Origin: Cannabis sativa
Lineage: Eukaryota > Streptophyta > Magnoliopsida > Rosales > Cannabaceae
NCBI RefSeq assembly: GCF_029168945.1
Contig: NC_083603.1
Coordinates: 16,492,001-16,556,000 of the forward strand
DNA: 64,000 nucleotides
Reading direction: 5' to 3'
Shown here: piece after piece, positions 35,684 through 48,396 of the stretch
How positions within the stretch are numbered: the first letter of the stretch is position 1
Layout: each line of letters starts with the position of its first letter
Made by a program: the position numbers and the translations under genes
The notes under the pieces: generated by a model
What the model was told of the DNA's origin: nothing
Seen by the model: the letters and a program-made list of their open reading frames with translations, nothing else
Database searches by the model: none

Positions 35684-36028
35684 ATGGAAAACGGTGAACC
35701 CAGAAGATCAACCCGGTTGAATGAAAGAGCGGCTATAAGAGGTTGAGCTGGAGGTCGGGGGCGAGGAAGTGCTCGCGGTCGAGGCAAGGGAAACCGCCAT
35801 ATCCCTACCGAGGCGGTAATGGAGGTGGTGATAACAAAAGGAAACTGCCAAGTAACCAACACAACGAAGCCGACAAGAGAAACAAGATGGGGTCCAATAA
35901 CTACAAAGGGAAGAAGCCATATGTGGAGTACCCACTATGCCAAACATGTAGTCGTAAGCATCCGGGAGAATGTCGACTGAAAGGCAAGACTTGTTACAAA
36001 TGTGGGCAACCGGGCCACTATAAGAAGG
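35684..36028 (+). pseudogene. Element B gag remnant with most of a zinc knuckle
   Basis: Starts at ATG 35684 with a chromovirus Gag N-terminus (EPRRSTRLNERAAIRG), followed by TGA and a Gly/Arg-rich stretch. The frame then shifts near 35787 directly to the C-terminal Gag region (PYVEYPLCQTCSRKHPGEC). The whole capsid domain, about 1 kb in relatives such as F, is deleted. The zinc knuckle CYKCGQPGHYKK is cut by element F between its His and last Cys. The missing DCPQK follows F at 45657. Confidence 0.82.
36024..36028. repeat. Target-site duplication of element F
   Basis: GAAGG here and at 45654-45658, a perfect match. Removing F with one copy restores the zinc-knuckle frame of B. Confidence 0.92.
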
Positions 36029-38349
36029 TGTAACACCCTAACTAACATAGGCGTATTACGTGAGTTTTAAACGTACTGTGCAGCTCGTTGCTAATCAACG
36101 AGGTTTATGGAAAAACGTGATTAATTAAAATTTTGCTTTTTAATTAAACTTATAAGACAATATTACAAAAGACTCGGGATCCCGATTATAAAATCATTTA
36201 CAAAAAGATTTAACTGATTAACTGATACATAAAATAAATGTCGTCTAACGACCAGTTACAAAAAATCAGCCTCGCTGTCCCGATGATCGTACGCTCCACG
36301 CCTAACCGCCCCGACATGTACAATCTTCACAAGCTCGCTCACGGTCCATCAGCTTTAGCCTTGCCTTTACCTACACATAAACGTAGATCTGTGAGTCGAC
36401 AGACTCAGTAAGAAAAGCATAATAATACTCATACATAATTCTAACTGCCGTGTCCAACACGATACTGAGTCCCGCTACTGCCGTGTCCAACACGGTACTG
36501 AGCCACTACTGCCATGTCCAACATGGTACTGAGTTCTGAACGTTCATAGGGACGGTACTATTGACACGTAACAACCTGATCGGTCGAACCGGTCATACTC
36601 CGCATTTCTTGGTCATACTCCGGCTGTCTAGACGTGTTACTATACCCTCCGATCGGTCGAACCGGTCATACTCCGCCGCTGGTCATACTCTAGCACGTAC
36701 CGACGGGATACGTCAATAGTACGGAACCACCAACCAAGTGTCAGCCTGATCGGTCGAACCGGTCATACTCCGGCTGCTGGTCATACTCCAGCCTGTACCG
36801 ACGTGACAGGGTTGGATGGTTCGAAGCCAACATACATAACTAATGTAATTTAACAGGCTTCCTACATGCACGCTAAACATGTAATCTACATATGCATACT
36901 GTTATACTAATTTTACCTGGATTCCGAATTCAGGTGTGCCGGTCAACCTGACTGGAACTTTAGCTGAGCGGCGGATTACAGGCTCTTAAACCATAAAAAT
37001 CACAACACTATAAGTGACACGCTAAATCACTTCCCGGGGACTTAAACTAGGAACTAAAAGTTTCTCTATCGATAAAAAGCATGGCAATACCCCCTAAAAC
37101 ATAAAAACGAGGAAAAACACGGGTTCTGAAAATTCCCCAACCGGCGAATAGGTTGCCCAACCGAATTCGGTTCGGGAATTTTTGGACCCTCATCCGGAAT
37201 TCCGGTTGCACAACCGGAATTCCGGTTCCTCGCAGGAATTTTTCAAAAATTCCTAACTCAACCAAATCAAACCCAAATCATACCAAACCTTCCAGACCTG
37301 CTCTAAATACCCCAAAGAACATTTTCAAGGCATAAAAACAACCCAGAAACCTCAGATACAAAATTTGCCATTAAAGCTCAAGCTTTGAGTTCTAAACTCA
37401 AACTTGAGCAAATCCCACAAACATGCATTCAAACCAACTTAATTCTACTTAATCAAGCTTAACTAAGCCTCTGAAAACAATTGAAAACAATAACAACACA
37501 GAAACTGATTCACTACATTTCCATCAAAAATCACATATTTGCATAGAAAAAGCTATAGCTTGCTCAACCTAACTAACATGCTTCCAAAACAACTTAAATA
37601 ACCCTAATCTAACAAGCTTACACCTCTGAAATCAAGAACAAATTCACAGCAGCAACAACAACTATAACATCATGCATTTCACTCAATATTTCACCATTTT
37701 TTTCAAGAAAACAAAGAAGAACAATTAGGAAATACATACCACAATCAAGAGTTCCCAAAGTTATGATGAATCTAGCTTGAAATTTGATGAAAAACCCAGC
37801 CTTTGAATCACATGCACCCAGCCGAAAAAGAGAAGGAAAAGAGAGAGGTTTTCTTTTTTCAATTTTTTTCTATTTTCTTACTAAGTGTTGAAATGAAAGG
37901 AAAATGAATTAAAAGCCAATTATACCATTTTACTTCAGCCAATAATTAAACAAGTAAACCTTTATTTTCAAATAATCAAGTCACTAAAAGACAAAAAGTC
38001 ATTGGGGGCAAAAAGACCATTTTGCCCCTCCACACTAAAATCACATAAAAATCACTAAAGGGGTATTTTTGGGAAATTCTAAATTCCCGGCCATTCCCGA
38101 CATTCCCAATGTCTAAAACCAGTCCCAAACTAATAACATGCTAAGTTGTGATTTCTACTGAGCCAAACGCCGAGTTCCAAAATACCGGGCACCGGAAATG
38201 CAAAATATGAAAACTACTGAATAACATAACCATGCATTTCTGAATTCTATAAATAACAGTATAATAAATTATTTAAATAGCTATAAATAATTTTCATAAA
38301 TAATCATGACTAACTGCTAATTTCTAAATTAAACTAAGCGGGCTTTACA
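36029..38349 (-). repeat. Element F 3' LTR
   Basis: 2321 bp, TGTAACACCCTAAC...GGGCTTTACA. It contains two sets of internal repeats: three copies of a hairpin-forming CCGTGTCCAACACGG type (36448-36462, 36481-36495, 36512-36526) and three of GATCGGTCGAACCGGTCATACTCC type (36578-36601, 36651-36674, 36748-36771). Confidence 0.92.
36448..36771. repeat. Small hairpin repeat cluster in element F LTR
   Basis: Three direct copies of a 15-bp inverted repeat with a CCA loop are followed by three copies of a 24-bp repeat. The third hairpin reads CCATGTCCAACATGG where the second reads CCGTGTCCAACACGG: both arms changed, so pairing is kept. The GATCGGTCGAACCGGTC core of the longer repeat can also fold (7 pairs, CGA loop). 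The same cluster is in the other LTR at 43744-44068. Confidence 0.75.
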
Positions 38350-41300
38350 ACTATCCCCCCTTAAAAGGATTTCGTCCCCGAAATCTAACCTGAATAACTC
38401 TGGATATTGAGCTCTCATATCTGACTCTAGCTCCCAGGTGGCTTCCTCCACCTTGCTGTTTCTCCAGAGAACCTTGACCAATGCTATGGTCTTATTCCGA
38501 AGGACTTTATCCTTTCTATCCAGGATCTGCACTGGTTGTTCCTCATAAGTCATGTCTGGCTGTAGCTCAAGACTCTCATAACTGAGTATATGAGAGGGAT
38601 CTGAAACGTATTTTCTCAACATCGAGACTTGGAATACATTGTGAACTGCTGATAAGGCTGGAGGCAATGCTAACCGATATGCCACTTGACCTATCTTCTC
38701 GAGAATCTCGAAAGGTCCTGTAACTCTAGGGCATAACTTGCCTCTTTTCCCGAAACGTTTAATCCCCTTCATCGGAGATACCCGTAAAAACACATGGTCC
38801 CCTACTTGGAACTCAACATCTCTACGTTTCGGATCTGCGTAACTCTTCTGTCTGCTCTATGAGGCAAGCATTCTAGCTTTTATCTTCTCTATTGCCTCAT
38901 TGGTCCGCTGTACTGACTCTGGACCTAGGTATTTTCTCTTCCCTGTCTCATCCCAGTGGATAGGGGATCTACATTTCCTACCGTATAACAGTTCATAGGG
39001 AGCCATCCCTATCGTACTCTGATAACTGTTGTTGTAAGAAAATTCTATCAACGGTAGATATTTATTCCATGAGCCTTCAAAGTCCATAACACAGGCTCTC
39101 AACATGTCCTCCAATATCTGAATTGTCCTTTCGGACTGACCATCTGTTTGAGGATGGAATGCTGTACTGAATTTCAGCTTTGTACCCATTGCCCGTTGCA
39201 AACTTTGCCAAAATTTGGAGGTGAACTTCGGATCCCTGTCCGAAACTATCGACTTCGGTACCCCGTGAAGTCTCACGATCTCTCTGACATACAACTCTGC
39301 CAACTGATCCACTGCAAATGTTGTTCTAACCGGCAGAAAATGAGCAGATTTCGTAAATCGGTCCACCACTACCCAGATGGAATCAAATAAACCCGTGGTC
39401 CTAGGCAACCCGACCACAAAATCCATCGTAATATCCTCCCATTTCCATTCTGGTAGGGTTAGAGGCTGCAACAACCCTGCTGGTCTCTGATGTTCAGCCT
39501 TAATCTGTTGACAAGTGAGGCATCTCGATACGAATTCTACCAAATTCTTCTTCATACCGTTCCACTAGAAGTACGGTTTCAAATCTTGGTACATCTTAGT
39601 GGTGCCGGGATGCAGAGAATACGGGGTAGAATGAGCCTCCTCAAAGATCTCATTCCTAAGTTCCACACTATTCGGAACACACACCCTGGCTTTATACAAA
39701 AGCATCCCACTATCTGACACTGAAAAGTCCTTGGCTTGACCAGCCAACACCTCATCTCGGATCTTCACTAACACTGGATCCGTCATCTGAGCGACTTTTA
39801 TTCTTTCCAACAGATCAGATTGCAGCGTTAAGTTGTGAAGCTGACCTACCACAAACTCAATGCTGGATCTAACCATATCCTCTGCTAGCTGAGGTGAGAT
39901 CTGAACCATACTAGCTATTTGCCCGGGACCCTTTCTGCTCAGGGCATCGGCCACTACATTGGCTTTTCCGGGATGATAGAGGATCTCACAATCGTAATCC
40001 TTCACTAATTCCAACCAACGCCTTTGTCTCATATTCAAATCCTTCTGAGTAAAGAAATACTTGAGACTTTTATGGTCGTTATAGATCTCACACTTTTCCC
40101 CGTAAAGGTAATGCCGCCAAATCTTTAGTGCAAAAACCACTGCGGCCAACTCTAGATCATGAGTCGGGTATCGCTGTTCATAATCCTTTAACTGACGGGA
40201 GGCATAAGCGATGACCGGATCGGCTTGCATCAATACACACCCCAAACCCTGTTTGGATGCGTCGCAATATACTACGAACTTCTCCTTGTCCGAAGGCAAA
40301 GCTAGTACTGGAGCGGTAATCAACCTCTGCTTTAACTCCTGAAAACTAGCTTCGCACTTGTCTGACCAAATAAACCGCTGATTCTTCTTTGTAAGCTCGG
40401 TTAGGGGCATTGAAATTTTAGAGAACCCTTCCACGAACCTACGGTAGTACCCAGCTAAACCCAAGAAGCTTCTAATCTCTGTCACTGTCTTCGGTCTCGG
40501 CCAATCCCTGACGGATTCAATCTTCCCGGGATCCACCTTGATCCCATCTTTGCTCACAATGTGCCCTAAGAAGGACACCTGAGATAGCCAGAACTCACAT
40601 TTCTTGAACTTGGCATAAAGCTTATGTTCTCGAAGCCGTTGCAGTACCATCTGAAGATGTAACTCATGCTCCTCTTCTGATTGAGAGTACACGAGGATGT
40701 CGTCGATAAACACAATCACACAGATATCGAGGAAATCCTTGAACACTCTATTCATCAGGTCCATGAATGCTGCAGGAGCATTGGTTAGTCCGAATGACAT
40801 AACCAGAAACTCATAATGTCCATACCTAGTGCGGAAAGCCGTCTTTGGAATGTCCTCCTCTCGGATTCTCAACTGATGATAACCCGAACGGAGATCAATC
40901 TTAGAAAAGACCGTCTTCCCCTGAAGCTGATCGAACAAATCATCGATCCTAGGTAATGGATATTTATTCTTCACCGTCAGCTTGTTCAATTCCCTGTAGT
41001 CGATGCACATCCTCATAGATCCATCCTTCTTCTTGACGAATAAAACCGGGGCTCCCCAGGGTGACACACTGGGCCGAATGAACCCTATGTCAAGCAAGCC
41101 TTGGAGCTGAATCTTTAATTCCTTAAGTTCAGCTGGAGCCATTCTATACGGGGCTTTGGAAACCGGTTCCACCCCTGGTGCCAAGTCTATCACGAAATCA
41201 ATCTCCCGCTGAGGTGGTAACCCTGGAAGTTCTTCGGGAAAAACATCCAAAAATTCCCGAACTACTTTAATGTCCTCTGGCCGAATGGTATCTGGCCGAG

Positions 41301-43068
41301 TGGTGTCCACCACCACCGCCAGAAACCCTAAGCAACCGCCGTGCAACAACTCTCTAGCTGACATAGCCGAGATCAGCGGGATCCGAGATCCCTGAACTGA
41401 ACCAACAAACACAAATGGTTCTTCACTTTCCGGTTGGAAGACCACCATTTTCCTCTTACAGTCAATACTCGCCGAATATTTAGATAGGAAATCCATTCCT
41501 AAAATAATATCGAATTCGACTAAACTCATCTCTATCAGATCAACACTTAACTCTCTATCATCTATCCTGATCGGCATAGACCTAATCCACCTATTGGAGA
41601 TAACCAATTCTCCCCCAGGTAACAGGGTTCCAAACCCTGATTCATATCTATCATATGGTCTACCCAATTTACTAAAGACTCTGGCCGCCACATAAGAATG
41701 TGTAGCCCCAGAATCAAACAGCACTGAATATAGCAATTTGTTAATAGAAAGCTGACCTGTGACAACTGATGGGCTGGCATCTGCATCAGCCTGAGTGATG
41801 GCGAATACCCTGGCTGGAGTGGGTATCGCTGGAGCTCTCGGTGCCTCTGATCGGAGCTGGGGACAGTCCCTCTTGAAGTGTCCGGGCATGCCACAGTGAA
41901 AGCATCCCTGACCTTTGCACTCACCCCGATGGTGCCTCTTGCAGCTAGGGCACTCGGGATAGGAGAATCGGGTCTCAGTACCACCAGGACGACTTCCTCT
42001 GTTCTGGTTCCCCCGGAACCTCTTGTTCTGACTCGAGCCACCAGAAGCAGTGGGTGCTCTCTTCCTCTGATCAATGGCCGAACCACTACTCCCCCTGCTA
42101 TAGCCTGATGCAGGAGGGGTAGGAGCCCCGCCACTCACCGGAGTACTGGCTGATTCTGACATACACCCAACTGCGCCCTCAGCTCGCAGTGCCTTCTCCA
42201 CCATCTGAGCATAGGTGGTGCTGTCGTCCGTGGTAATCATCAAATCATGCCTGATGCTGGCATTCAACCCGTCCAGATACTTCTCCTTCTTGCTGAAGTC
42301 GGTCGGCACAATTCCCGAGGCTAACCTCGCCAACCGATCAAACTGAGTAGTATACTCAGTGATGCTCATGTTCTCACGCTGGGTCAGGTGAGCGAACTCT
42401 TTCCTCTTGGCGCTTCTGACCGCCTCGTTGTACTACTTCGCGTTGAAGAGTTCCTGGAACCTTTCCCAGGTCATGGTGGTGACGTCATGGATCTGAGACA
42501 TCATGTCCCACCAGACCAGAGCATCCTCCTGGAACTGGAATGTGGCGCACACCACTCTGTCGTTACCGGTGACACCCATGAAATTCAGGATCTTGGTAAT
42601 CACCGTTAGCCACTGCTCGGCTTTCATCACGTCCGGACCTCCCAGGAAAACCGGAGGTGCTTGCTTCCGGAACCGTTCGTACAAGGGTTCCAATCTATGG
42701 GCCGCCACCACTATCTCGGCACAGGCGGCGAGGGGCGAGGTGCCACCGGAACTACGGGCAACCTTTGGAGCTGCGGGAGCACCCTGCTGTCTCAACCTCT
42801 GAATCTCGAGGTCTTGTTCTTCTATCCGGGCTTGCATTTCCGCAAACCGCAACTCCCAGTCCGGGCTCCCCGATCGGCCGGGGAGCACAGGCGATCTGTG
42901 GTGGGTTCTCATCACCCCGACCACGAGCCCTGCCTCGGGGACCTCTACCTCGGCCCCTAACAGGTGGGGGAAACTGAGCTCCCTGTCCTTGGTTCGACCC
43001 ATCTCAGTTGCCCTGACTCCTGGTGGTCCGCCTGGCGTCCATCTTATTAGAACCGCCTGCGAAACCAA
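38329..43068 (-). pseudogene. Element F Gag-Pol polyprotein with three TAG codons
   Basis: One frame of about 1579 codons. The Gag domain (PPVFLGGPDVMKAEQWL, WERFQELFNAK) is broken by TAG at 42435-42433. The next run (42369-39565, 934 codons) has the zinc knuckle [14 protein letters not shown] (about residue 150), protease [14 protein letters not shown] motifs ([24 protein letters not shown], catalytic FIDDILVY) and RNase H ([27 protein letters not shown]). It ends at TAG 39567-39565, where a Trp is expected in the integrase zinc domain. Integrase (MDFVVGLP, SDRDPKF, DGQSERTIQILED) ends at TAG 38859-38857. The chromodomain-like tail (KVLWRNSKVEEATWE) runs to 38329, about 20 bases into the LTR. 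Confidence 0.92.
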
Positions 43069-43309
43069 GAGTTGGCATATCAGGTCGTATTCAAGGAGAG
43101 CTTACTAATGCCGCTTAATTTGGAAATTAAAAACGAAACATGCGCCTATTCTACTATCAGGCTACTAACATGCTTCCTAACAGGCTTTTCTTTCTCATAA
43201 CTGAATAAAATAAACTACTAAAGCAATAAAGGCTTACTGAACCGTGAAACGAGCTAACTGCTGATGATGATTGTACATGTCGTGACGATCTTCGGAAGAC
43301 AACCTGGCA

Positions 43310-43321
43310 GCTCTGATACCA
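43310..43321 (-). promoter_or_regulatory. Primer-binding site of element F (initiator tRNA-Met)
   Basis: TGGTATCAGAGC on the minus strand, three bases inside the 5' LTR end at 43325. Confidence 0.85.
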
Positions 43322-43324
43322 AAT

Positions 43325-45653
43325 TGTAACACCCTAACTAACATAGGCGTATTACGTGAGTTTTAAACGTACTGTGCAGCTCGTTGCTAATCAACGAGGT
43401 TTATGGAAAAACGTGATTAATTAAAATTTTGCTTTTTAATTAAACTTATAAGACAATATTACAAAAGACTCGGGATCCCGATTATAAAATCGTTTACAAA
43501 AAGATTTAACTGATTAACTGATACATAAAATAAATGTCATCTAACGACCAGTTACAAAAAATCAGCCTCGCTGTACCGATGATCGTACGCTCCAGGCCTA
43601 ACCGCCCCGACATGTACAATCTTCACAAGCTCGCTCACGGTCCATCAACTTTAGCCTTGCCTTTACCTACACATAAACGTAGATCTGTGAGTCGACAGAC
43701 TCAGTAAGAAAAGCCTAATAATACTCATACATAATTCTAACTGCCGTGTCCAACACGATACTGAGTCCCGCTACTGCTGTGTCCAACACGGTACTGAGCC
43801 ACTACTGCCATGTCCAACATGGTACCGAGTTCTGAACGTTCATAGGGACGGTACTATTGACACGTAACAACCTGATCGGTCGAACAGGTCATACTCCGGT
43901 TGTTGGTCATACTCCAGCCTGTACCGACGTGTTACTATACCCTCCTGATCGGTCGAACCGGTCATACTCCGGCTGCTGGTCATACTCCAGCCTGTACCGA
44001 CGGGATACGTCAATAGTACGGAACCACCAACCAAGTGTCAGCCTGATCGGTCGAACCGGTCATACTCCGGCTGCTGGTCATACTCCAGCCTTTACCGACG
44101 TGACAGGGTTGGATGGTTCGAAGCCAACATACATAACTAATGTAATCTAACAGGCTTCTTACATGCACGCTAAACATGTAATCTACATATGCATACTGTT
44201 ATACTAATCTTACCTGGATTCCGAATTCAGATGTGCCGGTCAACCTGACTGGAACTTTAGCTGAGCGGCGGATTACAGGCTCCTAAACCATAAAAATCAC
44301 AACACTATAAGTGGCACGCTAAATCACTTCCCGGGGACTTAAACTAGGAACTAAAAGTTTCTCTATCGATAAAAAGCATGGCAATACCCCCTAAAACATA
44401 AAAACGAGGAAAAACACGGGTTCTGAAAATTCCCCCAACCGGCAGACCGGTTGCCCAACCGGAATTCTGGTTCTGGGAATTACTGGACCCTCATCCGGAA
44501 TTCCGATTGCACAACCGGAATTCCGGTTCCTCGCAGGAATTTTTCAAAAATTCCTAACTCAACCAAAATCAAACCCAAATCATACCAAACCTTCCAGACC
44601 TGCTCTAAATACCCCAAAGAACATTTTCAAGGCATAAAAACAAGCCAGAAACCTCAGATACAAAATTTGCCATTAAAGCTCAAGATTTGAGTTCTAAACT
44701 CAAACTTGAGCAAATCCCACAAACATGCATTCAAACCAACTTAATTCTACTTAATCAAGCTTAACTAAGCCTCTGAAAACAATTGAAAACAATAACAACA
44801 ACACAGAAACAGATTCACTACATTTCCATCAAAAATCACATATTTGCATAGAAAAAGCTATAGCTTGCTCAACCTAACTAACATGCTTCCAAAACAATTT
44901 AAATAACCCTAATCTAACAAGCTTACACCTCTGAAATCAAGAACAAATTCACAGCAGCAACAACAACTATAACATCATGCATTTCACTCAATATTTCACC
45001 ATTTTTTTCAAGAAAACAAAGAAGAACAATTAGGAAATACATACCACAATCAAGAGTTCCCAAAGTTATGATGAATCTAGCTTGAAATTTGATGAAAAAC
45101 CCAGCCTTTGAATCACATGCACCCAGCCGAAAAAGAGAAGGAAAAGAGAGAGGTTTTCTTTTTTCAAATTTTTTCTATTTTCTTACTAAGTGTTGAAATG
45201 AAAGGAAAATGAATTAAAAGCCAATTATACCATTTTACTTCAGCCAATAATTAAACAAGTAAACCTTTATTTTCAAATAATCAAGTCATTTAAAGACAAA
45301 AAGTCATTGGGGCAAAAAGACCATTTTGCCCCTCCACACTAAAATCACATAAAAATCACTAAAGGGGTATTTTTGGGAAATTCTAAATTCCCGGCCATTC
45401 CCGACATTTCCAATGTCTAAAACCAGTCCCAAACTAATAACATGCTAAGTTGTGATTTCTACTGAGCCAAACGCCGAGTTCCAAAATACCGGGCACCGGA
45501 AATGCAAAATATGAAAACTACTGAATAACATAACCATGCATTTCTGAATTCTATAAATAACAGTATAATAAATTATTTAAATAGCTATAAATAATTTTCA
45601 TAAATAATCATGACTAACTGCTAATTTCCAAATTAAACTAAGCGGGCTTTACA
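43325..45653 (-). repeat. Element F 5' LTR
   Basis: 2329 bp, a direct repeat of 36029-38349 with few substitutions and small indels. The hairpin repeats recur at 43744-43758, 43777-43791, 43808-43822 and 43874-44068. The second hairpin has CTGTGT opposite ACACGG, a change that keeps a G-T wobble pair. Confidence 0.92.
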
Positions 45654-46498
45654 GAAGGACTGTCCGCAAAAGGGTGATGAACTCAAGGATGAAAAACTTG
45701 TCCCAGCTCAAGTATTTGCACTAACCAGAGGGGAGGCTGAGACTAGTAACACTGTGGTTGCAGGTCAGATTTCTCTCTCTGGAAAACTATGTACTGTTTT
45801 ATTTGATTCTGGAGCTACGCACTCATTTATTGCTTTAAAGATGATAGATAAGTTAGAACTACCGTATGTAAACTTTTGTTATAAGTTCATGACGGAGTTG
45901 CCCTCGGGCGAGGTTATGATATCATCTAGAGGCATGCGGGATGCGCCAATAAGGATTGCAGACAAGGAACTTAGTGGAGATCAAATAGAGCTGGAGATGA
46001 GGGATAATGATCTTATCTTAGGTATGGATGGGCTATCACGACATGGAGCAGCAATAGACTGTCGAAAGAGGACAGTGACTTTCACCCCTGAATCTGGAGA
46101 GGCATTCATATTTGAAGGAATCAAAGTCAAGTCAAGCTTACTGCTAGTTATAGCCTTGAAGGCACAAAGGATGATATGTGCGGGATGTCAAGCATACTTG
46201 GCCAGCATAGTAGACAAGTCAAGAGAAACCAACCTCAAGCCAGAGAATGTCCACATAGTATGTGAATTTCAAGAAGTTTTTCTAGAAGACCTACCAGAGC
46301 TATCCCCAGATAGAGAGATAGAATTTGTGATTGAGTTAGCGCCAGGCACAGCACCAATCTCGAGGGCTCCATACCGCATGGCTCCCAATGAATTGAAGGA
46401 ATTGAAGGCTCAACTACAAGATTTTTTAGACAAGGGGTTCATTAGACCAAGTTACTCACCTTGTGGTGCGCCAGTGTTGTTCGTCAAGAAGAAGGACG
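45654..46498 (+). pseudogene. Element B protease and start of reverse transcriptase
   Basis: Continues B after F: the last zinc-knuckle Cys and DCPQKGDELK, then the open run 45754-46515 with protease motif [13 protein letters not shown] and the region before RT ([41 protein letters not shown]). Element G interrupts directly after KKKD. The run-on into G's LTR adds four spurious residues. The protease Asp is intact; nothing in this piece alone is broken, but upstream gag and downstream RT are. Confidence 0.88.
46494..46498. repeat. Target-site duplication of element G
   Basis: GGACG here and at 56607-56611, a perfect match. Removing G with one copy restores the B RT frame (KKKDG then [12 protein letters not shown]). 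Confidence 0.92.
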
Positions 46499-48396
46499 TG
46501 TTAGAATTATTTTAAAAAGATCTTAGATCTACTCACAAGTATGTTGATTAACAACCTAAATATGAACTTCTAAAACGATAACAAGTAAACACATATAAAG
46601 TATAAGAAACCTTACATTGGGTGCAGCGAAATAATATGTCTCCTTCCACTCAGATCTCTAACCCTTGAATCCTTTCTGTTGCAGAGTATAATCAAGATCT
46701 GAGTCCGAATGTCCTTCTCTTGGATTTGGATCCTTCAAGGTCTTTCAAACTATGATTGAGGTACTGTTTGCTGTGTGTGGACACTACTCTTTTCACTAGG
46801 ATTTCGAAATTGTATCTCTCATGTGTGTAAGAAGAAGGAGAGGGTCGGCTATATATAGAGAGAAAAGGGAAGGCTCAACTTTCTGAAATAGGCAGTTTCC
46901 TAAATTACTGAACAATTGCTTAACTGCCTTATTTGGTGTGAGCCATCACTTTATATTTATAGATAACTACTAGGTTTAGGTTAGTAATTAATTGGCATTA
47001 AAAAATGAAAATAATAATTGGAAAATGCATGAATAAGTGGCCCGCCATGGGTGTTATTGGGCCTCACTTGGATTTTGCAATTTTCACAATTTCTATTTCT
47101 ATTTTCCCAAAAATACCAATTTTCCAATTCTAACCATTTAAATGCCAAAACTAATTATTTAATAACTAAAATAGATTATTAAATAATATTGTCATTTAAT
47201 ATAATTATTAATTATACATATAGAGTCTCTTAATTAATAAATAAACCTAAAATATCTTTTCTTTACAATTTCACCCCTACTTAGTGAAAATTCACAAATT
47301 AGACATAGTCTAACTTTTAGATTTATAATTGATTAATCATAAATCAATTATTGAGTCTTACAAGCAGTATGGTCTCAACTAGAATGGGGACCATGGATCT
47401 ATATTACTGAGCTTCCAATAAGTCGAACCGAATTTACCAAGTAAATTCCCTAACATATTAATTCCTTGTTGAATCCACTCTTAGAACTTGGAATTGCACT
47501 CTCAGACTTATATAGAGCATTCTATATGTTCCACGATATAGATATGCTATCTCATTTAACCATCGTTATAATCTTAATGTGATCAAAGATCCTCTATATA
47601 GATGATTTACATCGAGATGGGATAAATTTACCGTTTTCACCCCTCAATGTATTTGGCCCCTTAAAACACTTAGCTACCTGTAAATGATGTTTTAGTGATC
47701 TAAGATATAGTCACTGAAACAAGAGCTCATCCATTTACTTCTATTTAGCTAAGCTCGAAGGGAATCATCACTTGACTTCTACACACCAGTAGAAGCTATA
47801 GATTCTATATTTATGTTCAGCGCTCCCACTCAGTCATACTATCATGTTCCCAAAATATACGCATCACCGTAACCCAAAAGTAGACTTAAATAATAAATCA
47901 AAGAACATGAATAACACTCCTGAGATTGAGCTTAAGCATATTAGGATTTAGATTCTTTTAATCTAAGATCAACTAGTGATATTGACTTGAAAAGATACAA
48001 CGCTAAGTTTATAATATCTTGACTAAGTTCAATATCGGTCCAGTCCAATGTATACTCCATACATTCGAAACTAGTATACTTTACCAATGTCCTGGAAAGA
48101 ACATAACACTTACTCCAAGTGTAAGTATACTTCATCGCTTATTATCACATCAGTGTAAATCCAAAACACTGATGAAGCAGGGACTTAGTCTTTTGAATCA
48201 TATAATCACAATCACATTCCACTGTGTTGACAATACTGTAATTGTGAATAAATATATGTTCTGGACTTAACTAATTTTGTGGATATATATTAAACCATAA
48301 GCATGTAAAATACATATTAACATAATCACTTCAAATCTCTTAAACGGATAACTAATCAGATTGTAATGGGTTTTATTTAGGGCACAAAATCCAACA
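46499..48396 (-). repeat. Element G 3' LTR
   Basis: 1898 bp, direct repeat of 54708-56606 with scattered substitutions. Flanked inside by the polypurine-tract complement (AACTCCAACTTGCAC). Confidence 0.9.

Larger units (their letters stand above)
36029..45653 (-). mobile_element. Element F: near-complete Ty3/gypsy chromovirus
   Basis: A 9625-bp element with LTRs 36029-38349 and 43325-45653 (TGTAAC...GGGCTTTACA). It has a perfect 5-bp TSD, a tRNA-Met primer site (minus, 43321-43310) and a polypurine tract AAGGGGGGATAG (minus, 38362-38351). One continuous Gag-Pol frame runs from 43068 to 38329 and is broken by only three TAG codons. Domain order RT, RNase H, integrase, chromodomain-like tail identifies a chromovirus, Tekay/Del-like by the KVLWRN...EEATWE ending. 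It is antisense to host B, to which its Pol is clearly related. LTRs differ by few substitutions, so it is younger than B. Confidence 0.93.

Noticed and set aside
36448..36771. Regular repeats as a possible CRISPR-like array
   Set aside because: Plant nuclear DNA, unequal spacing, and the set is duplicated as part of an LTR.
42657..42977. Antisense ORFs of about 100 codons over element F gag (also 42503-42802)
   Set aside because: Shadow frames of the GC-richer gag sequence on the opposite strand.
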